NCBI GenBank assembly: GCA_014621425.1
Contig: JAANBB010000048.1
Coordinates: 103,862-167,861, forward strand
Direction of reading: 5' to 3'
DNA from: Cylindrodendrum hubeiense
Taxonomy: Eukaryota > Ascomycota > Sordariomycetes > Hypocreales > Nectriaceae
Length of the DNA: 64,000 nt
The position numbers and the translations under genes are program-made. The notes below the pieces were generated by a model that searched no databases, had not been told where the DNA came from, and was given only the letters and a program-made list of their open reading frames with translations. Each line of letters opens with the position of its first letter. Within the stretch, counting starts at the first letter, position 1. Below are positions 1-12,400 of this stretch, piece after piece.

Positions 1-58
1 AGAAGTATTTAAGCTATAAAGCTGCAGTATGTACGTTCTACCTCATCCAGAGTTGGCT

Positions 59-1702
59 TTATATGCCTGGGTGAGTGTTGATACCCGCCTTGTCGAGAAT
101 GTTATGAGCATGCCAAAAGCTCCTGTACCGCTTGCCAAAGACATAAACAATCGCTGTTGTCGCCACGAGCCCAAGACTGATGCCACCGAATGTGAAAAAA
201 GGAGGAACAGGTCCTGCAGATCCCGTCCAGTTGTTCACAAAGTAGCTGTACCCATAAAACAAGAAGTTTTTGAACATGACATTGGCAATAAATATCTCGT
301 TGCTCATTCCGCGGAAAGCATCAAGAGCATAAGTTGAACACGGCCCGATAATGAATGCAGTGCCAAAAAGTGTTAGTCCCCACATGAAATCGATGATATA
401 AATGTTGCCCTGACTTTGCGACACGGCACCGAATCCAAAGAGACTGGCGCCGCACAGCAAGCCAAATACACATGTTACCAGGCGGAACTCGGGTTCGTAC
501 ACGCCGTTGTTCTTCTTGGTGAGCCAGATTGTTAGGGGGTCCATGACAAGGCCAACAGCAATGCTGCCAAGCGCACCACCAATGAAGGGGCCCACGGACA
601 TGTAGCCAACAGCTGCGGCTGAGAGGAGGTACGGCGGTGGTGAAAAGAGTTGAGCAATAACATACGCAACTGCGACGTAAAATGATGTGATGGTTCCGGT
701 GATGACGATGGTCCAGAGAGCAGCCAGATTCGCGCATGAAACGATAGGTGCGATGACAAGTGGGATGAGACGATCATCACTATATGAACCGGTGAAAATT
801 GCCATTTCTTGAAGAAATGACTTCTTCACAGGTACGTTGGTCGACTCCATCTCCACATTTTCAACTCGATAGGCTTCTGTTTCTTCCTTTGGTGTTGCAT
901 TGTCTTGTCGGTTTTCGACTTCAAGCTGAGTTTGGCCAAAGACGTCATGGCGAATATAAGATGTCTCCGGCACAAACAACAATAAAAGGATGATCTGAAG
1001 CCCGAGACAGGCGTTTAAAATGTGAAAGAGATAATGCCAGCCCAGGCTGAATGTGATCTTTCCAGCAACAACGGAGCTCAAATTTGATACGCATGTCAAC
1101 GTAAAGGCCATGACCGAGGTCCAGAAACCGCGCTCGTGTACGAAAAAGATATCTCCAACAACTGTGAACACGAGTGATTCGTAAGCAGCCAGAGAGAGGC
1201 CTTGTATAACTCGAGCTGCCAAAAGTGTACTGTATGAGTTGCTGGCCGAGCCGATGATAGTTCCGATGAGACAGGCGAAGGATGAGAAGACGAAGACAGG
1301 TCGTTTGCCATATTTTCTCGAAAATGCTGACAAAAAAGGACCTGAAGCTCCCGCGACAAGTAGTTGATAGCCTGAGAGGACGGTGATGTCTCCGATAGGG
1401 CGGTTGAATTGCTGGGAAAGAACGAACAAGCTGGCATTGAGCAACGGCCCTGTACTGCAGGCGCAGAGACAGGAGCCGTATACCAAGATGAGGACCACCA
1501 GCACCTTTTTGTAGTAGGGCCAGTTTAATGGGTCGTTAGGATCGTTGGATGGCTGAGGCGTGAGGATGATGTCCTTATGTTTGCCAGTGCCGTGCTTAGC
1601 TGTCCCGGAATTATGAACCGGGTTGGATTCTTTCTCCGCAAGAATAACTGTTCCAGGAACATGTTGATTGTGAGAACGATTTTCGAGGACTCCCAGACCC
1701 AT
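59..1702 (-). CDS. MFS drug/metabolite exporter (HOL1/DHA1-like)
   Basis: Single-exon 547-residue major facilitator protein, predicted to act in the plasma membrane as a proton-coupled exporter or uptake carrier of small molecules. The soluble N-terminus of about 60 residues ends in NDPNDPLNWPYYKK, the usual entry to TM1 in fungal DHA1 and HOL1-type carriers. A SRKYGKRPVF loop lies between TM2 and TM3, a long cytosolic loop separates the two six-helix halves, and VGPFIGGALG and KNNGVYEPEFRL lie in the C-terminal half. The last of these is typical of fungal MFS proteins annotated as HOL1-like. The ATG at 1700-1702 is the first methionine of the frame. The gene is divergent from the esterase at 3019, with a decayed dehydrogenase between them. 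Substrate cannot be read from sequence; the neighbours make a metabolite exporter plausible. Confidence 0.9.
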   Translation of the reverse strand: MGLGVLENRSHNQHVPGTVILAEKESNPVHNSGTAKHGTGKHKDIILTPQPSNDPNDPLNWPYYKKVLVVLILVYGSCLCACSTGPLLNASLFVLSQQFNRPIGDITVLSGYQLLVAGASGPFLSAFSRKYGKRPVFVFSSFACLIGTIIGSASNSYSTLLAARVIQGLSLAAYESLVFTVVGDIFFVHERGFWTSVMAFTLTCVSNLSSVVAGKITFSLGWHYLFHILNACLGLQIILLLLFVPETSYIRHDVFGQTQLEVENRQDNATPKEETEAYRVENVEMESTNVPVKKSFLQEMAIFTGSYSDDRLIPLVIAPIVSCANLAALWTIVITGTITSFYVAVAYVIAQLFSPPPYLLSAAAVGYMSVGPFIGGALGSIAVGLVMDPLTIWLTKKNNGVYEPEFRLVTCVFGLLCGASLFGFGAVSQSQGNIYIIDFMWGLTLFGTAFIIGPCSTYALDAFRGMSNEIFIANVMFKNFLFYGYSYFVNNWTGSAGPVPPFFTFGGISLGLVATTAIVYVFGKRYRSFWHAHNILDKAGINTHPGI

Positions 1703-3018
1703 GGTAACGAGGGCTAACTGAGTTAGGCGTGGAATAATTCGAGACTGATTACATCCAGGTTGAGAGGATAGAGAAAGCTACTAAATATTCTAGTAGGAGT
1801 TTTCATTTTATTTATATACGTCGACTTGACAAGTGCACTTGATGGCTTGATTTAGTTCATGACCTGACCCAGGTCTAGATCTCGGTAGATTCTGTGGGGT
1901 AGAAGCACTATGCCAGAACAAAATATCAAACACGCCAATCACAGTGATTTAAGTCGAATACAAATATTATGTTAGCGTAACGACCACTTTAGGGTCAATT
2001 TTTGAGGAAAAGGCGCACAAGCATGTGACGCCCCTCTCAACCAGCGTAGTTCTGTGTTCCCAAGCGCTGCGTGGGGTAGTGGAGTCTTCATCCCCACATA
2101 CAATAAGCTGCGATCCTCCCAAATCATCACTGCTACTGCCGTACAGGTATGGACTACAAGGCACCCATTTGGGCTTTCAGAAGAAGGGCTTGTTTTCTGG
2201 GATTCCAGCATTCGCAAAAATGGCATCGATTAGGCCGGATGTTTCAGGGCTTCAGCGAAAAACGGACTTCAATGAGTCCCAGTTGGTAACATCTGTCTTC
2301 TTGGAGATTCCGACTCTGTAACTCACATCACCATGCCACCCTTAGAAAAGTAACATCTGCAATTGCCCCGGTAATATTCTGTAGCAAAGCTTCTCCGGTC
2401 ATTACGTCCAGATTGCCCATGCTCAATCCAGAATGGGGCAAGAAACGGTACCAAGACTCAAAATCCTCACAAACATACTGTGCAGAAGCAGCACAGTTGC
2501 CTTCATGATGCCGTTCGCACCACCTTTGACCCATTAATGCTATATAATCGTGCTGTGACTCCGCTGACCCACAAGTCACAACCACCGTCTTAAGTCACAG
2601 CTAAGTCAGGGTCACTTCCCGAACTAGTGAGGTTTATTTTAAGAATTGTAACTCCATAAGATGGCTTTGATGAGACAAGCCAAGCCCCATTGATGATGTT
2701 GCATACCTAAGATCATGATCGCAAATGTGGGGTTCGGTTGTGCGGGGTGCTCTCCCCACATGATGGGACTTTATAGCTTGCAAGCACTAGTGACAAAGGG
2801 TGGTGTAGATGGAAAATAGAGACTGACACTGCTCGTGTGGGGTTAGTATCACATAGCACATATGAAATAATGCGGGGTTATACAATTGATAATATACAAG
2901 TCCTCTTGAATCCAAATATGAAAGCCAGGGCTAGAAACAAAACGGTTCTAGGACCACTTGTTCATCTTTAACTATCGTCAGAACTTTCCCACTGCCAACA
3001 TTGTACTATTAGTCAACA
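1703..3018. other. Divergent intergenic region, MFS gene to esterase
   Basis: This spacer holds the promoters of both flanking genes and, at about 1970-2590, the minus-strand dehydrogenase remnant listed separately. Outside the remnant I see no coding signal. A TTTATATA-like element lies near 1810, about 110 bases upstream of the MFS start. Confidence 0.6.
1970..2590 (-). pseudogene. Decayed short-chain dehydrogenase/reductase (SDR)
   Basis: Reading the minus strand from about 2588 gives a classical SDR layout in broken form. A beta1-like VVVTCGSAES stretch stands where the TGxxxGIG motif should be. A beta2/alpha segment follows (NLDVMTGEALLQNITG, then ADVTFLR), then DVTNWDSLKSVF and IDAIFANAGIPEN. 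The last two match the SDR D-V-T-N-W and NAG motifs. Between FLR and KTDVTNW a short GT...AG segment of about 43 bases could be a former intron. In-frame stops follow SVFR and KPFF, and similarity fades beyond GGSQLIV. The Rossmann glycines are lost and stops interrupt the frame, so I call it dead. The assignment is by motif recognition; the family (15-hydroxyprostaglandin-dehydrogenase-like SDR) is inference. Confidence 0.65.
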
Positions 3019-4814
3019 ATGAATGACTTCCAACATCCAGAACTTGGTAAGATCAGAGGTATTCGGAACGAAAACGTTATTTCCTTCAGAGGCTTGAAAT
3101 ATGCTTCCTTAGAAAACGGATTCGCAGAGCCCGTTCTTTTCTCCTCAGACGTAGAGGATGTCATTGAGGCTAGGTTTCATGGGTTAGTAATGCTGCTGGT
3201 ATCAAAACTACTAGCTCTGTTGACATGTCACCAGGCCAACAGCCGTCAGCCCCCCGATGGGATGCGACATGGAATTGAGCTTCATTCAGAAGACCCTGCC
3301 CCATGAACCATTCACAATTTCGGCTACTGAGTGTTTAAACTTGAATATATCCATACCGGTAGAGCGATCCAAACCCCTTCCAGTGTTTGTCTTCATCCAT
3401 GGAGGGGGATTTATGATCGGATCGAACGCCTGGCCTCAGTATGACCTAGCTCGAATCATCGCTCTCAGTCAGGAACTGCGCCAACCTGTTATTGGGGTTC
3501 AAATTAAGTACGAATTAACAACATGTATTCTCCTCCCGCACTAATGATGTGATGTAGTTACCGGCTAGGAGCTCAAGGGTTTCTTTACTCAGAGTCTTTG
3601 GGAAGAGCTGGCATCAAACCTAACCGTGGCCTGATAGATCAACAAGTGGCGTTAAAGTGGATTCAGAAGCATATTGCGGGCTTTGGGGGAGATCCAAACA
3701 GGGTTACCCTTATGGGTGAGAGTGCTGGCGGTGGTAAGTTTCATTTCTTTTATTCTTCAGTCTGCCATGGCTCTAATTCGTTGCCTTATCAGTCTCTGCG
3801 ACACTACATCTCCAATCGAGCGAGCCTCTTTTCACGCAAATAATAGCCATGGGTGGCAACTCTGTGATGCTACAGCCAATTCCTCTTGAAATTGCCGAGG
3901 CTACATACCGAGATATCCTCTTCGCACTCAACATTGATGCCACTTCCTCTGCTGCTGACCAGGTCCGCTCAATCCTTGAGGTTTCGCCAGATTTATGGTT
4001 ACAAACGGTCACCTCAGCAATGCCATTGCTGCCTGTTGTAGCGGGAGACATTGTTCAGCGGTCTGTTACATATTCCGAATGGAATGAACCACGCTCTCAA
4101 GTCCAACTTCCTGGACTAGACTGGTGTCATCGCATCATGATTGGAGATTGCCAATTTGACGTAGGTTTATTATCCCTTATTATCTATCAGAGACTGACCA
4201 ACGATCAGGGAAGTGTGTTTGCATTCATTCTGGCTAGCAAGAAGGTCGGCATATCAAGTATCTTCCGCAATGCGCTCTTGTCTGGTCTTAATGGAGATCA
4301 CGCCACTGTAGAAACCATATGTATGGACTACAACGTCACAGATGAGGCTGATAACGACGAGGTTATGTTAAATGTCCTCAAATTCATCACCGATCTACTC
4401 TTTTATGCCTCGACAATGACTATTGCTCGCGGATGGCCCGGTTCATCCTACATCTACCATTTTAATGAGCCAAACCCTTGGGAAGGCCCATGGAAAGGGG
4501 AAGCCACTCACATTCTGGATGTTGCATTCCTCTTTCAGAACTTCAACCAAGGCCTCGACGTCAATCAAAAGGCTTCAGCGCGCAATCTTGCCGCTGACTT
4601 CATCGCATTTATTTCAGGAGAAGAACCGTTTGGAAAGTATGATTCAGGCGTCGGGGGCGCTAAGGTCTATGGACCGCCGTGCTCCAGCCGGTCTGAATAT
4701 ATAGTTGGGAAAGAACCCGAGAACTATCTACGCCGAAAGAACTTATTGGAGATTACAAAAAGAGTAGACCTAGACGCTTTGTACAAAGCTTTTCATATTC
4801 TGACTGCAAGCTAG
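3019..4814 (+). CDS. Type-B carboxylesterase/lipase family
   Basis: Five exons (3019-3182, 3235-3507, 3558-3733, 3793-4160, 4209-4814) join to 528 residues of the alpha/beta-hydrolase carboxylesterase type B family (acetylcholinesterase/cholinesterase-like). Visible family marks are GLKYA near residue 29, HGPTAVSPP across intron 1, the oxyanion-hole HGGG at 110-113, NYRLGAQGF across intron 2, the nucleophile elbow GESAGG with Ser201, and the catalytic His428 in GEATHILD. Introns are 48-59 bases; the last (4161-4208) is a multiple of three without a stop, but its GTAGGT donor, CTGAC branch site and CAG acceptor support removal. No clear signal peptide is seen, unlike most secreted relatives, so an intracellular ester hydrolase acting on a metabolite is likely. 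It may belong with the regulator and methyltransferase downstream. Substrate unknown. Confidence 0.88.
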
Positions 4815-5133
4815 AGGCTACAAGTACTACATTGCGGACAATAGGTATATTATGATCAACTGTATCGTCTGAACCAAATATCCCCAGACGCACATCATAC
4901 AGGCTTCTAAATATTACGGTCGGCGATTATAATCATCTATAGTGAGCGGCTTCTGACGCCACTGCATGTTCGTCATCGTATTGTGCTGACACGCAAACCA
5001 GAATCCGGCGATGCGCCACAGCTGTGCCTAGCACCCCATCTTCTCCCATAGAGCCTTTCATAGAGATATGTAAGAGAAATAGATGGTTAGACGAAGAAAG
5101 ATGCAAACAGAGAGCACTCTCCCTATCGTGGCA
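4815..5133. other. Tail-to-tail spacer
   Basis: This stretch lies between the 3' ends of the esterase (+) and the regulator (-). I see only 3'-UTR-like AT-rich sequence and no coding signal. Confidence 0.6.
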
Positions 5134-7579
5134 TTAATATGGGTCTATAGACGCCTCTCCGCTTTCCCAGAGCCAGCCATTTTCAACTACCCCAGGCCCG
5201 ACATCATCCAGTGCTGGATAGTAGTCCATCAATTCAGCTATCGCTAGCATTTGATTTGGCGATACAGTATGGGTGACAAATTCAGCATGAGTCGGCTGAG
5301 CGACACTCGAGTCATCAGATTCGATCCTGGAACCAGCCTGTTTGTTTACGAGTAGCAGCATTTCCTGCAAGCGCCCCAGCTCTTCATGACGAAAGCGAGC
5401 CGGGATGTTTCCCTGGGAGATTAAATAGTTGATGATACTAAAAGCCGTTCGAAGATGCGATGGATCATCTAGAATTTCTCGGAATGGTTGAATAGCGGAT
5501 ATGAGTGCAAGGACAAACCCGGCGGAGAAGGCGGTTTCCAAATCGAAAGGAAGAAAGGTTTCTGAAAATATTAGCGTTATTTACTTTCTTCCGAAATTGA
5601 TCTGCGGCATTTCATAAATGAGACTGTACCTAGGAGGTCTTGAGATTGGAGGGCAGATAAAATGCTTAGTGATTTGTTGGCGGACTCGTACGATGTCTTC
5701 AAGAAAGCTTTGATAGGCCCAGCCATCTCCCGGCTGTCGTTACCGCCGAGACTTTGTTGTTCCAGCTTGTCCCGTAGGAGGCACATGAGCAGAGGTCGTG
5801 TAGCGAGGACGATGCACTTTGTCGGCATTAGCAGTTGTATGTCTAGTAGGCAGAGTAGGCAGTGAGAAAGTACCTGATGATAACATAGATTCACGGTCGC
5901 TGAGACTCGTGAGATGGGGTCCGGGCCATTCAACTTTGTTTCGGGTGCGTTGAGCTGGACCGCCAAAGTAGCCAACTTCCGCAAGATCACTTGCACGTTT
6001 TTAAGGAAAGATGAGTCTATCCGGCCATCTATGCTGTATACCGCTGCGATCAAATTAGTGACATCCGTTTATATAATTTCCAGAAATTCACGTACTATTG
6101 AGAACCTCTGCCACCAGGCGAGCCAATTTCACATGTATTTCTAATACGGTGGAGGTCTGCATCGATTGCTGGGGGTTAGGAAATAAAACTGTGATATCGT
6201 TGTCATTGATTGAACTCGGAGCGCCCATCGTAGACGAGAATTTCCGATCAAGAATGTACAGTGTCCACCAAACACTTCGATATCTGGTCGCGTCGCTGTG
6301 GTCATCAGACTCGCTGACAAGGTCACGGTGAAGTCCCTGAGTCAAGGCTATGCGAAGGGCGAGACCAAGCTACAGCAAATGAGTTCATGAAGCACCCTGT
6401 AGAACTGGAGGTATTCACTCACATAGACGTATGCGGTGTTCCTGTGATCCACAGATTGGAGATACAGTGACAAGCCGCAACATATCTCAACCGAGGTTAT
6501 GGGATCTTGGTAGAGTCCATTCACGTCTGGCAGAAGCTCCATGGCCCGAGAAATGTACTCACTGCCGTAAGGATTCACCTCTGATGAGCCACGCATCAAG
6601 AGCGCCTTGCCGAACGCCATGACGATAAAATATTGCACATACCACAACTTATTCTCTGCATTCAAGGGTTGGGGGCCTTCACTGTACAGTTTCGAAAACC
6701 CCTGCATAAAGCTTTGCTCCTCAAACAGGTGGTAGGTCTGACAGACATGGAATTTTACTGTATTGATGAGATAGATGGCGTAGTCTCGAGAAGGTAGGTC
6801 TTGCATAGTGATGGTCGTGCCTGGCTGCTTCGTGGAGGGAAACTCCAGGGCGAATGCGGTCCCATCAGTATTCAGAGGAATTTCAAGAGGCTGGTGCTGC
6901 CCCAGGTATTTTCTAATCAGGCCCATGACATGGCGACTGTAAGCCCAAGTCGAAGATGGCCCGAGGAACCCTGTGGCCATGTTGTTAGTCGTCAGAAAAG
7001 CATAAGGGCGGAGGGAACTCACGTCTTCGGCCCTGAAAGTCGGTAAGAAATTTTGAGGGAGTGCTAACAAGTGGATTCTTGAGGTTTGGTAGCGTCTCCT
7101 CACCAGAGGTACTGGCAGCAAGAAATTGAGAATCTTGGGACAGGTTGTTGGTGATCTCATCACCCGGGTCGTCATTCCCGGCCTCTGACGTCAACGTGTT
7201 TTGCCTCTTTTCTGGAGAATGGTGGTCGTTCGAATCATTGCTTTCTGCTTTTCGCTTCAAGTCGTTGAGGTATCTGGGATAACATCAGGTTCGTATCCTC
7301 CAAGCGCCTCCCTGGAGCAATTGCTACCTCTCTGATACCAGAACCTTCTTTTCATCGGGTTCAAAAATGCACTCTGCTGAGCGTCTTGAGCAATTTGTAC
7401 ATGGGAATACTCCAGAACAGCGGACCTTGCGCTCACGGCACTTGATACACCTGCAGGTAGATACTGATAAGCATGCCAATGTTATGGGGAAATCACATTG
7501 GAAATACCCACGCTGTGTTGTTGCGTTTTGTATTCACAGAACCCCTGCTTGGTTCAGGTTGACTCGATGCGGGACTCAT
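5134..7579 (-). CDS. Zn(II)2Cys6 transcription factor with fungal middle-homology region
   Basis: Eight exons on the minus strand (7579-7512, 7450-7328, 7273-7023, 6970-6423, 6369-6096, 6043-5874, 5816-5630, 5561-5134) join to 682 residues. The Gal4-type binuclear zinc cluster is complete: Cys24, 27, 34, 40, 43 and 50, spaced C-x2-C-x6-C-x5-C-x2-C-x6-C, with the basic RERKVR between Cys27 and Cys34. Intron 1 falls immediately before Cys24 and intron 2 closely follows the cluster. Downstream are the FLGPSSTWAY, LGLALRIALTQGLHRDL and RSVWWTLYILDRKFSSTMG motifs of the fungal_trans (PF04082) regulatory domain, then ATRPLLMCLL. It is a nuclear DNA-binding regulator, expected to bind CGG-containing sites. 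Flanked by esterase and methyltransferase genes, it may control this neighbourhood; that is inference. All seven introns are 52-68 bases. Confidence 0.92.
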
Positions 7580-8204
7580 ATTATTAATCATGGAGCTGCC
7601 AGAGCGTCACGGATTAATGCATGAGTGTGAGGCGGATGTGGCATCTGATAGCAGACGGGCTGCGCGGCTGCACCGAAGGGACGTATGCTGTCGCTTCGTT
7701 GTGGATGGTGAGAAGATTTTCTCCGCACTTGGAAGCGAACTGATTGGTCCCGGTCCACACGTTATCTCCCCATTGCATAACCCTTTTCTGTTATCGCTGC
7801 TCCATAATTAATCCTCATTCCGCTTAGCTCATTTGAGTCTTGCCCACATTCATTGCCACCTCAACACGCTCAACACGCGTACATGACGGTATCGACTGCA
7901 ACCACTCATGAATCCGATAGCAGGGCAGGTATTTAAGTCCCACTAAATTAATGACTAAAAATACGGACCTCAAGTCATTCGGCAACTACCAAACCCACGA
8001 TCCTGTTCGGCTTCTGGCAGGTGGCTGCAATAAATCCTCCAGCGCCAGCGAAACGGATGGACTCTGCAAAAACCGCCAACCACACCCAACTTCCGGTCAA
8101 GATCATGAAATCTGACAAGGGCAAAATCCATGACTTCGATAACTGGATACTTTTCAATTTACTGTATTAACCAGTTACCAGGATTATACGAGCTCGCCCA
8201 GATT
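7580..8204. other. Spacer upstream of the Zn2Cys6 gene
   Basis: This stretch contains the promoter of the regulator and the 3' end region of the methyltransferase. A minus-strand open stretch at 7975-8157 encodes about 60 hydrophobic residues but has no recognisable family. I leave it uncalled. Confidence 0.5.
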
Positions 8205-9451
8205 CTAGCTTTCTTCCTGTCCAGTAAGGGGCTTCCTTCCCGTGACAAATGCCCTAAAACAGAGTTAGAAATGCGAGTTCTGTAATGCTTCGGAAGACTT
8301 ACGTGTAGGTGTACAAGTGAATCTTGTTCGATTTGAGCTCCGTCCGCACCATTGCTAGAAGGACCTGTACCTCCTCGCTTGTCCAGTTGCCAAACCTTGT
8401 GAAGAGCGCAAGGGAATATGCCTCAATCGCCATCTCCAGAAATTGCACTCTGAAGATCCTGCCAATTTCCCTCAGCTTGGGATCTTTCGGCCAGGTTCCC
8501 AGAGGTACGTGTTTCTGGGTCAATTGGACGTCTTCGAAGCCCGCTGCTTTGAGTATGTCGGGTAGTCTAGGCGCAATGTCAAATCCCAAAGGTTCGCTCA
8601 GTTTTCGGAATTCGGCAAGCCACTGCCACGTCTTGGAGCTTTTATCAAGCGTGTCGTCATCGCAAAAGAAGTTCGCACGGCCCTCGGAGATCTCAACCTG
8701 TCCGCCTGCCTTGCAGTGCGTATAACATTTACCAACAAGGTCTGGCCAGTCCTGAATTGCGCCTGCCAGTGTACGGGCATGGATGAAATCGAATTTATTC
8801 TCAGGGAATGTCCAATCCAGGGTGGCGTCGTCGACTTCAAACTGAACGTTTGGTGGTACCCTGGAATAGTTAGAATGTGCCACATACCACGAAGGTGAAT
8901 TCAAGTTACCACTCAGATTGGATTGGGCTCAAGTCGGTTCCAATCACCTCAGCTGATGGATATGCGTCACCAATGTCCATTGCCTAGGTTTTGGTCAGCA
9001 TCCAGTCGGGCTAGATGACTATTTCTGGCTCACCCAAATTCCCGTTCCTGTACCAATATCCAAAATTGACTGTGGGTTGTCCAGCTCAGTCTTGCAGAGA
9101 TCACCATTCAGAGTGAGGGAAAAGACGTGATGTGTCATGTCCAGGCGGTCTTGCTCTGTCTCGTCGTTCGGGAGCAGATACTGTCCGGGTCGATAAGAAT
9201 GGTAGCGGCGCCCATTCTCGTACACATAGGCCCTCACTGATGAAGTGGTGCTAGTGGTATCAGACACATCGCTCGCATAGTCGGAGAAGGCATCATTCTC
9301 GTGATCCGTCTGCAGTCACCATGATAAGAACAAGCCCGAATTATATCCGCGCAGAGCGGGATTTAAGATCAGAGCCTCTCACCTCGGCTTCGATTCCTGT
9401 TACTGCGTCTACAGGGGGCGATACGCCACTGGTGCTGGGCTCAGGACACAT
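8205..9451 (-). CDS. TAM-domain (LaeA-like) SAM-dependent methyltransferase
   Basis: Five exons on the minus strand (9451-9383, 9309-9034, 8983-8910, 8860-8303, 8253-8205) join to 341 residues. The N-terminal low-complexity acidic stretch runs into SVRAYVYENGRRYHSYR and GQYLLPNDETEQDRLD, which are signatures of fungal TAM-domain methyltransferases. The SAM-binding motif I, DIGTGTGIW (107-115), is complete, followed by the VIGTDLSPIQSEWVPPN block and FDFIHAR. The start at 9451 comes from a 23-residue first exon ending in GIEAE, whose GTGAGA donor pairs with CAG at 9310. The small last exon restores a C-terminus after HLYTYT. The family includes the global secondary-metabolism regulator LaeA, but most members are uncharacterised and many sit in metabolite clusters. 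Methyl acceptor unknown; cytosolic or nuclear. Confidence 0.88.
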
Positions 9452-12400
9452 GACGACAACTTCGAGGCTGTTACTCCAGTGTCTATTGCAGTGTTCAAGA
9501 GCGATAGGTTGTGGACCCCGCCCAAACCGCGTAAAGAAGAGTTATCAGCGGATGGGTTCAACAGGTAGCGGCGATGATGATGTTGACAGGGTCAGGGGGA
9601 TCTCAAATAGCAGGCTGGGAAGCATTCATTGGAGCTATAACAGGGAACTGCTTTAATCGCACGTTGACGTTTCTGCTAAAGGACGCATTGATCAAGGTAT
9701 TTAAATGATTAGGACTCACCCTCGCGTCGAGAACATCAGATGACTGCTGGCGAGTGGAACCAAGCCCTCCAATGATCTTGATGGGATAAAACAGGCCAGT
9801 CGCGTCTGGACAGACCCCGCTTGAAAAACACGTGTCCTTGGGCCGAGAAAGGCAGAGTTGATTCGTTGCTCAAGCTAGTGGTCTTCGTAGTTTTAACCAT
9901 TTTGTCACAAGCGTGGTGCTACTATCCTCAACTAGGTCCAGCCGCCCGAGGATGAGAGACCAGGGTCATAGACAACGCCATTTCAGAGCGGCAATGATCA
10001 TTAAGATCGAGCAGCTTCAATCCATACTTTGACAATCTCATTAATGGCCACAGTACTGGGAAAATACTAGCGCATGCTACGCCTGAATGTTGTTGCGTCC
10101 CTTACACAATTGAGCTTGTGTGGTGGAGAAAGCTATGCACCACAATTCTTGATCACACCCGAAAGATCGAAATGCTACCTACCCTATAACGGATTTGCAG
10201 AAGGATCAGACCACTACGTGACCTGTTATTAATGGCATCCTAGCTCTTACAAAAACCGAAGGAGTATTTGTTGAGTGCAATGCAGAGATAAGGCACAGCC
10301 ATGTCATTGAATTATCCATTCAGTTCAATATTTCTTCATTCCATCGATCTTTATGCACAAGGGATCAATGGAGTAACTGGTACTAAAATTGTGCCAAGAT
10401 ATGGGAGTAGCTCAGAAGAGCCGCAGAATTTGAATGGCATCGCGTCAATCGAGTTTAGGAAGTCGTTGGTGATGCCGTGTTGATTGACATGTTGCCCAAC
10501 TGGACTTTTCGTTATACATGTCACCAAACCCTGAAATTAATGCGTTGGATGTCTAAAACAACCCGATGAGGAGCAGCTGCTGTAGCGCCCTTCAACGCTT
10601 GATTCTCCCGCTAGACTACCACAGACCCACCATGTCGCCACAGCCTGTATTTCTGTTTATAGTGGTCCGACAAGGCTTGCCACTGGGGAATTTGGAAGTA
10701 AGTGGTCATAAATCTTCTATCGAGTAAATTTATTAAACTTAAGTCATTATTAATTCTGGTATTATCGAAGCGCCAAGTTTCGGTCCTGGACCAAACCCCC
10801 CCCTGGTATCCTCCATGAAGCTTAGGTAGCGTCTCTCAATCGCGTCATAGATTCGGGTCTGGCGATCAGCTTAATAAGATAATTACGGTCGAATGTGGAC
10901 GGAGTGTTTCTTAAATGAAAGGAACCTTGTTCAGGTCAGAACTAATCACTCTGATTTGCCGTCTTTTTCTGCATGTGCTTTTGCTTGAAGCCCTCAGATT
11001 CATGCTGGATGACACTTGTGGGTGAGCTAAGGGAGGAAGTCTAGCAGAGATTGACATGAGGTGCTTGCCAACCATCAGGCTTGGTCTCTTCGACTATGAG
11101 CATGTCGTGCAAGGCAGTCTAATAGCGACTGAGGCTGAATCATATTTTACTGGCGGGAGACACACTTGTCACAGGCTACGCCCGGACTAAAGCAGGAGAG
11201 GTTGCCAGTTCGGGCAGGAAGGCCGGAGGGTGGGGCCGGCTCGTGGGGGACATCAATCAATCACGCATGCATCTTCAAGAGAGATAGCTTTGTGAAGGAA
11301 CGAGACCTTCCTTAGCCCTTGGAGTCGCAGAGAGCCTCTTTTAATTCTGTATTGTTTGTATTAATTCACATTTCCCCTCGATTTTCCCTTGCTCATAGTC
11401 GCGCCCGAGTGTGACTGGTTTTTAACGCCTTGCTAACGCGAAGCTATCAATCATTCAGCCAAGTATCTGATGAGGCGCTTTCTATCCTATTGAGCCTCAT
11501 CAAGCCGTTACAGCCAATAGCTCCAGCTGTGGGCACACACACATCCGACCCAGGGAGATTTGTTGACGCCGCTTGATTGGGGATTTCCGCGGGAGGGCAT
11601 ATACTCTGGTGCCGTGCTACGATCCTTTTCCCGTCGCTTCAAGACTCAGCGAGATCAAAAATAAGATTGGATCCAGCACCTTGGAACACTCAATTAATGC
11701 TTCTTTAAGTGTGTATGAAAAAAAAGTGGGAAAGAAGACAGGGTGCTGCAACAGCTTGGCACGGAAATTAAAGCAGAATAGAAGGCGTATTTAAGTCGAA
11801 TGAAGAAAAGGGCGTACCATTTGTACACGAGCGGAGCTACTTCCTCCAGTGTTGACTTGGCTAGCCATGGATGGTCGTCACTCCCCCAGTGTGCTAGCTA
11901 GTACTATCACACTATCCAACAATTTCTAGTAAGTATCGTATGATTGGATAGTTTGCAATGTTACTCCGTCTCCAAATCGTACTGACTTTGTCTTGTCGCG
12001 ATGGGGGGAATGGATTGAGGCCTTAGAGATCTCGCGAAGGCCACCACCACCAGGACTGCCGATGAAAATCGGGACTCTTGGAGCGACATCGCCTTCACTT
12101 CTGCAAACTCTGTGAGTGGAAGCGTGCGATGGCTTGAGATTGCTTCCCTAGCTCTGAATTTAGCTTCGCACTTAAACCGGCGCCAATATTTTGATGAGTC
12201 TGTATCCACGCTGCCGATTGATGCTACGGTAGGTCAAGCATCACTACCAATCGTTCAGGATCTATTCGACGCCGACTGCGAACTCGCTCCCACAGGGGTG
12301 CCGACTGTACATGTGCAATGTGACACTACTACGCCTCCATACCTCGCTATCCTGAATCATCGATGGCAGAGGCCTGCGTCACTATTCTCAAACGCGATGA

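Noticed and set aside
4161..4208. Reading the carboxylesterase through intron 4 (no stop, length a multiple of three)
   Set aside because: Donor, CTGAC branch site and acceptor are good, and splicing yields the expected GDCQFDGSVFAF without a 16-residue insertion.
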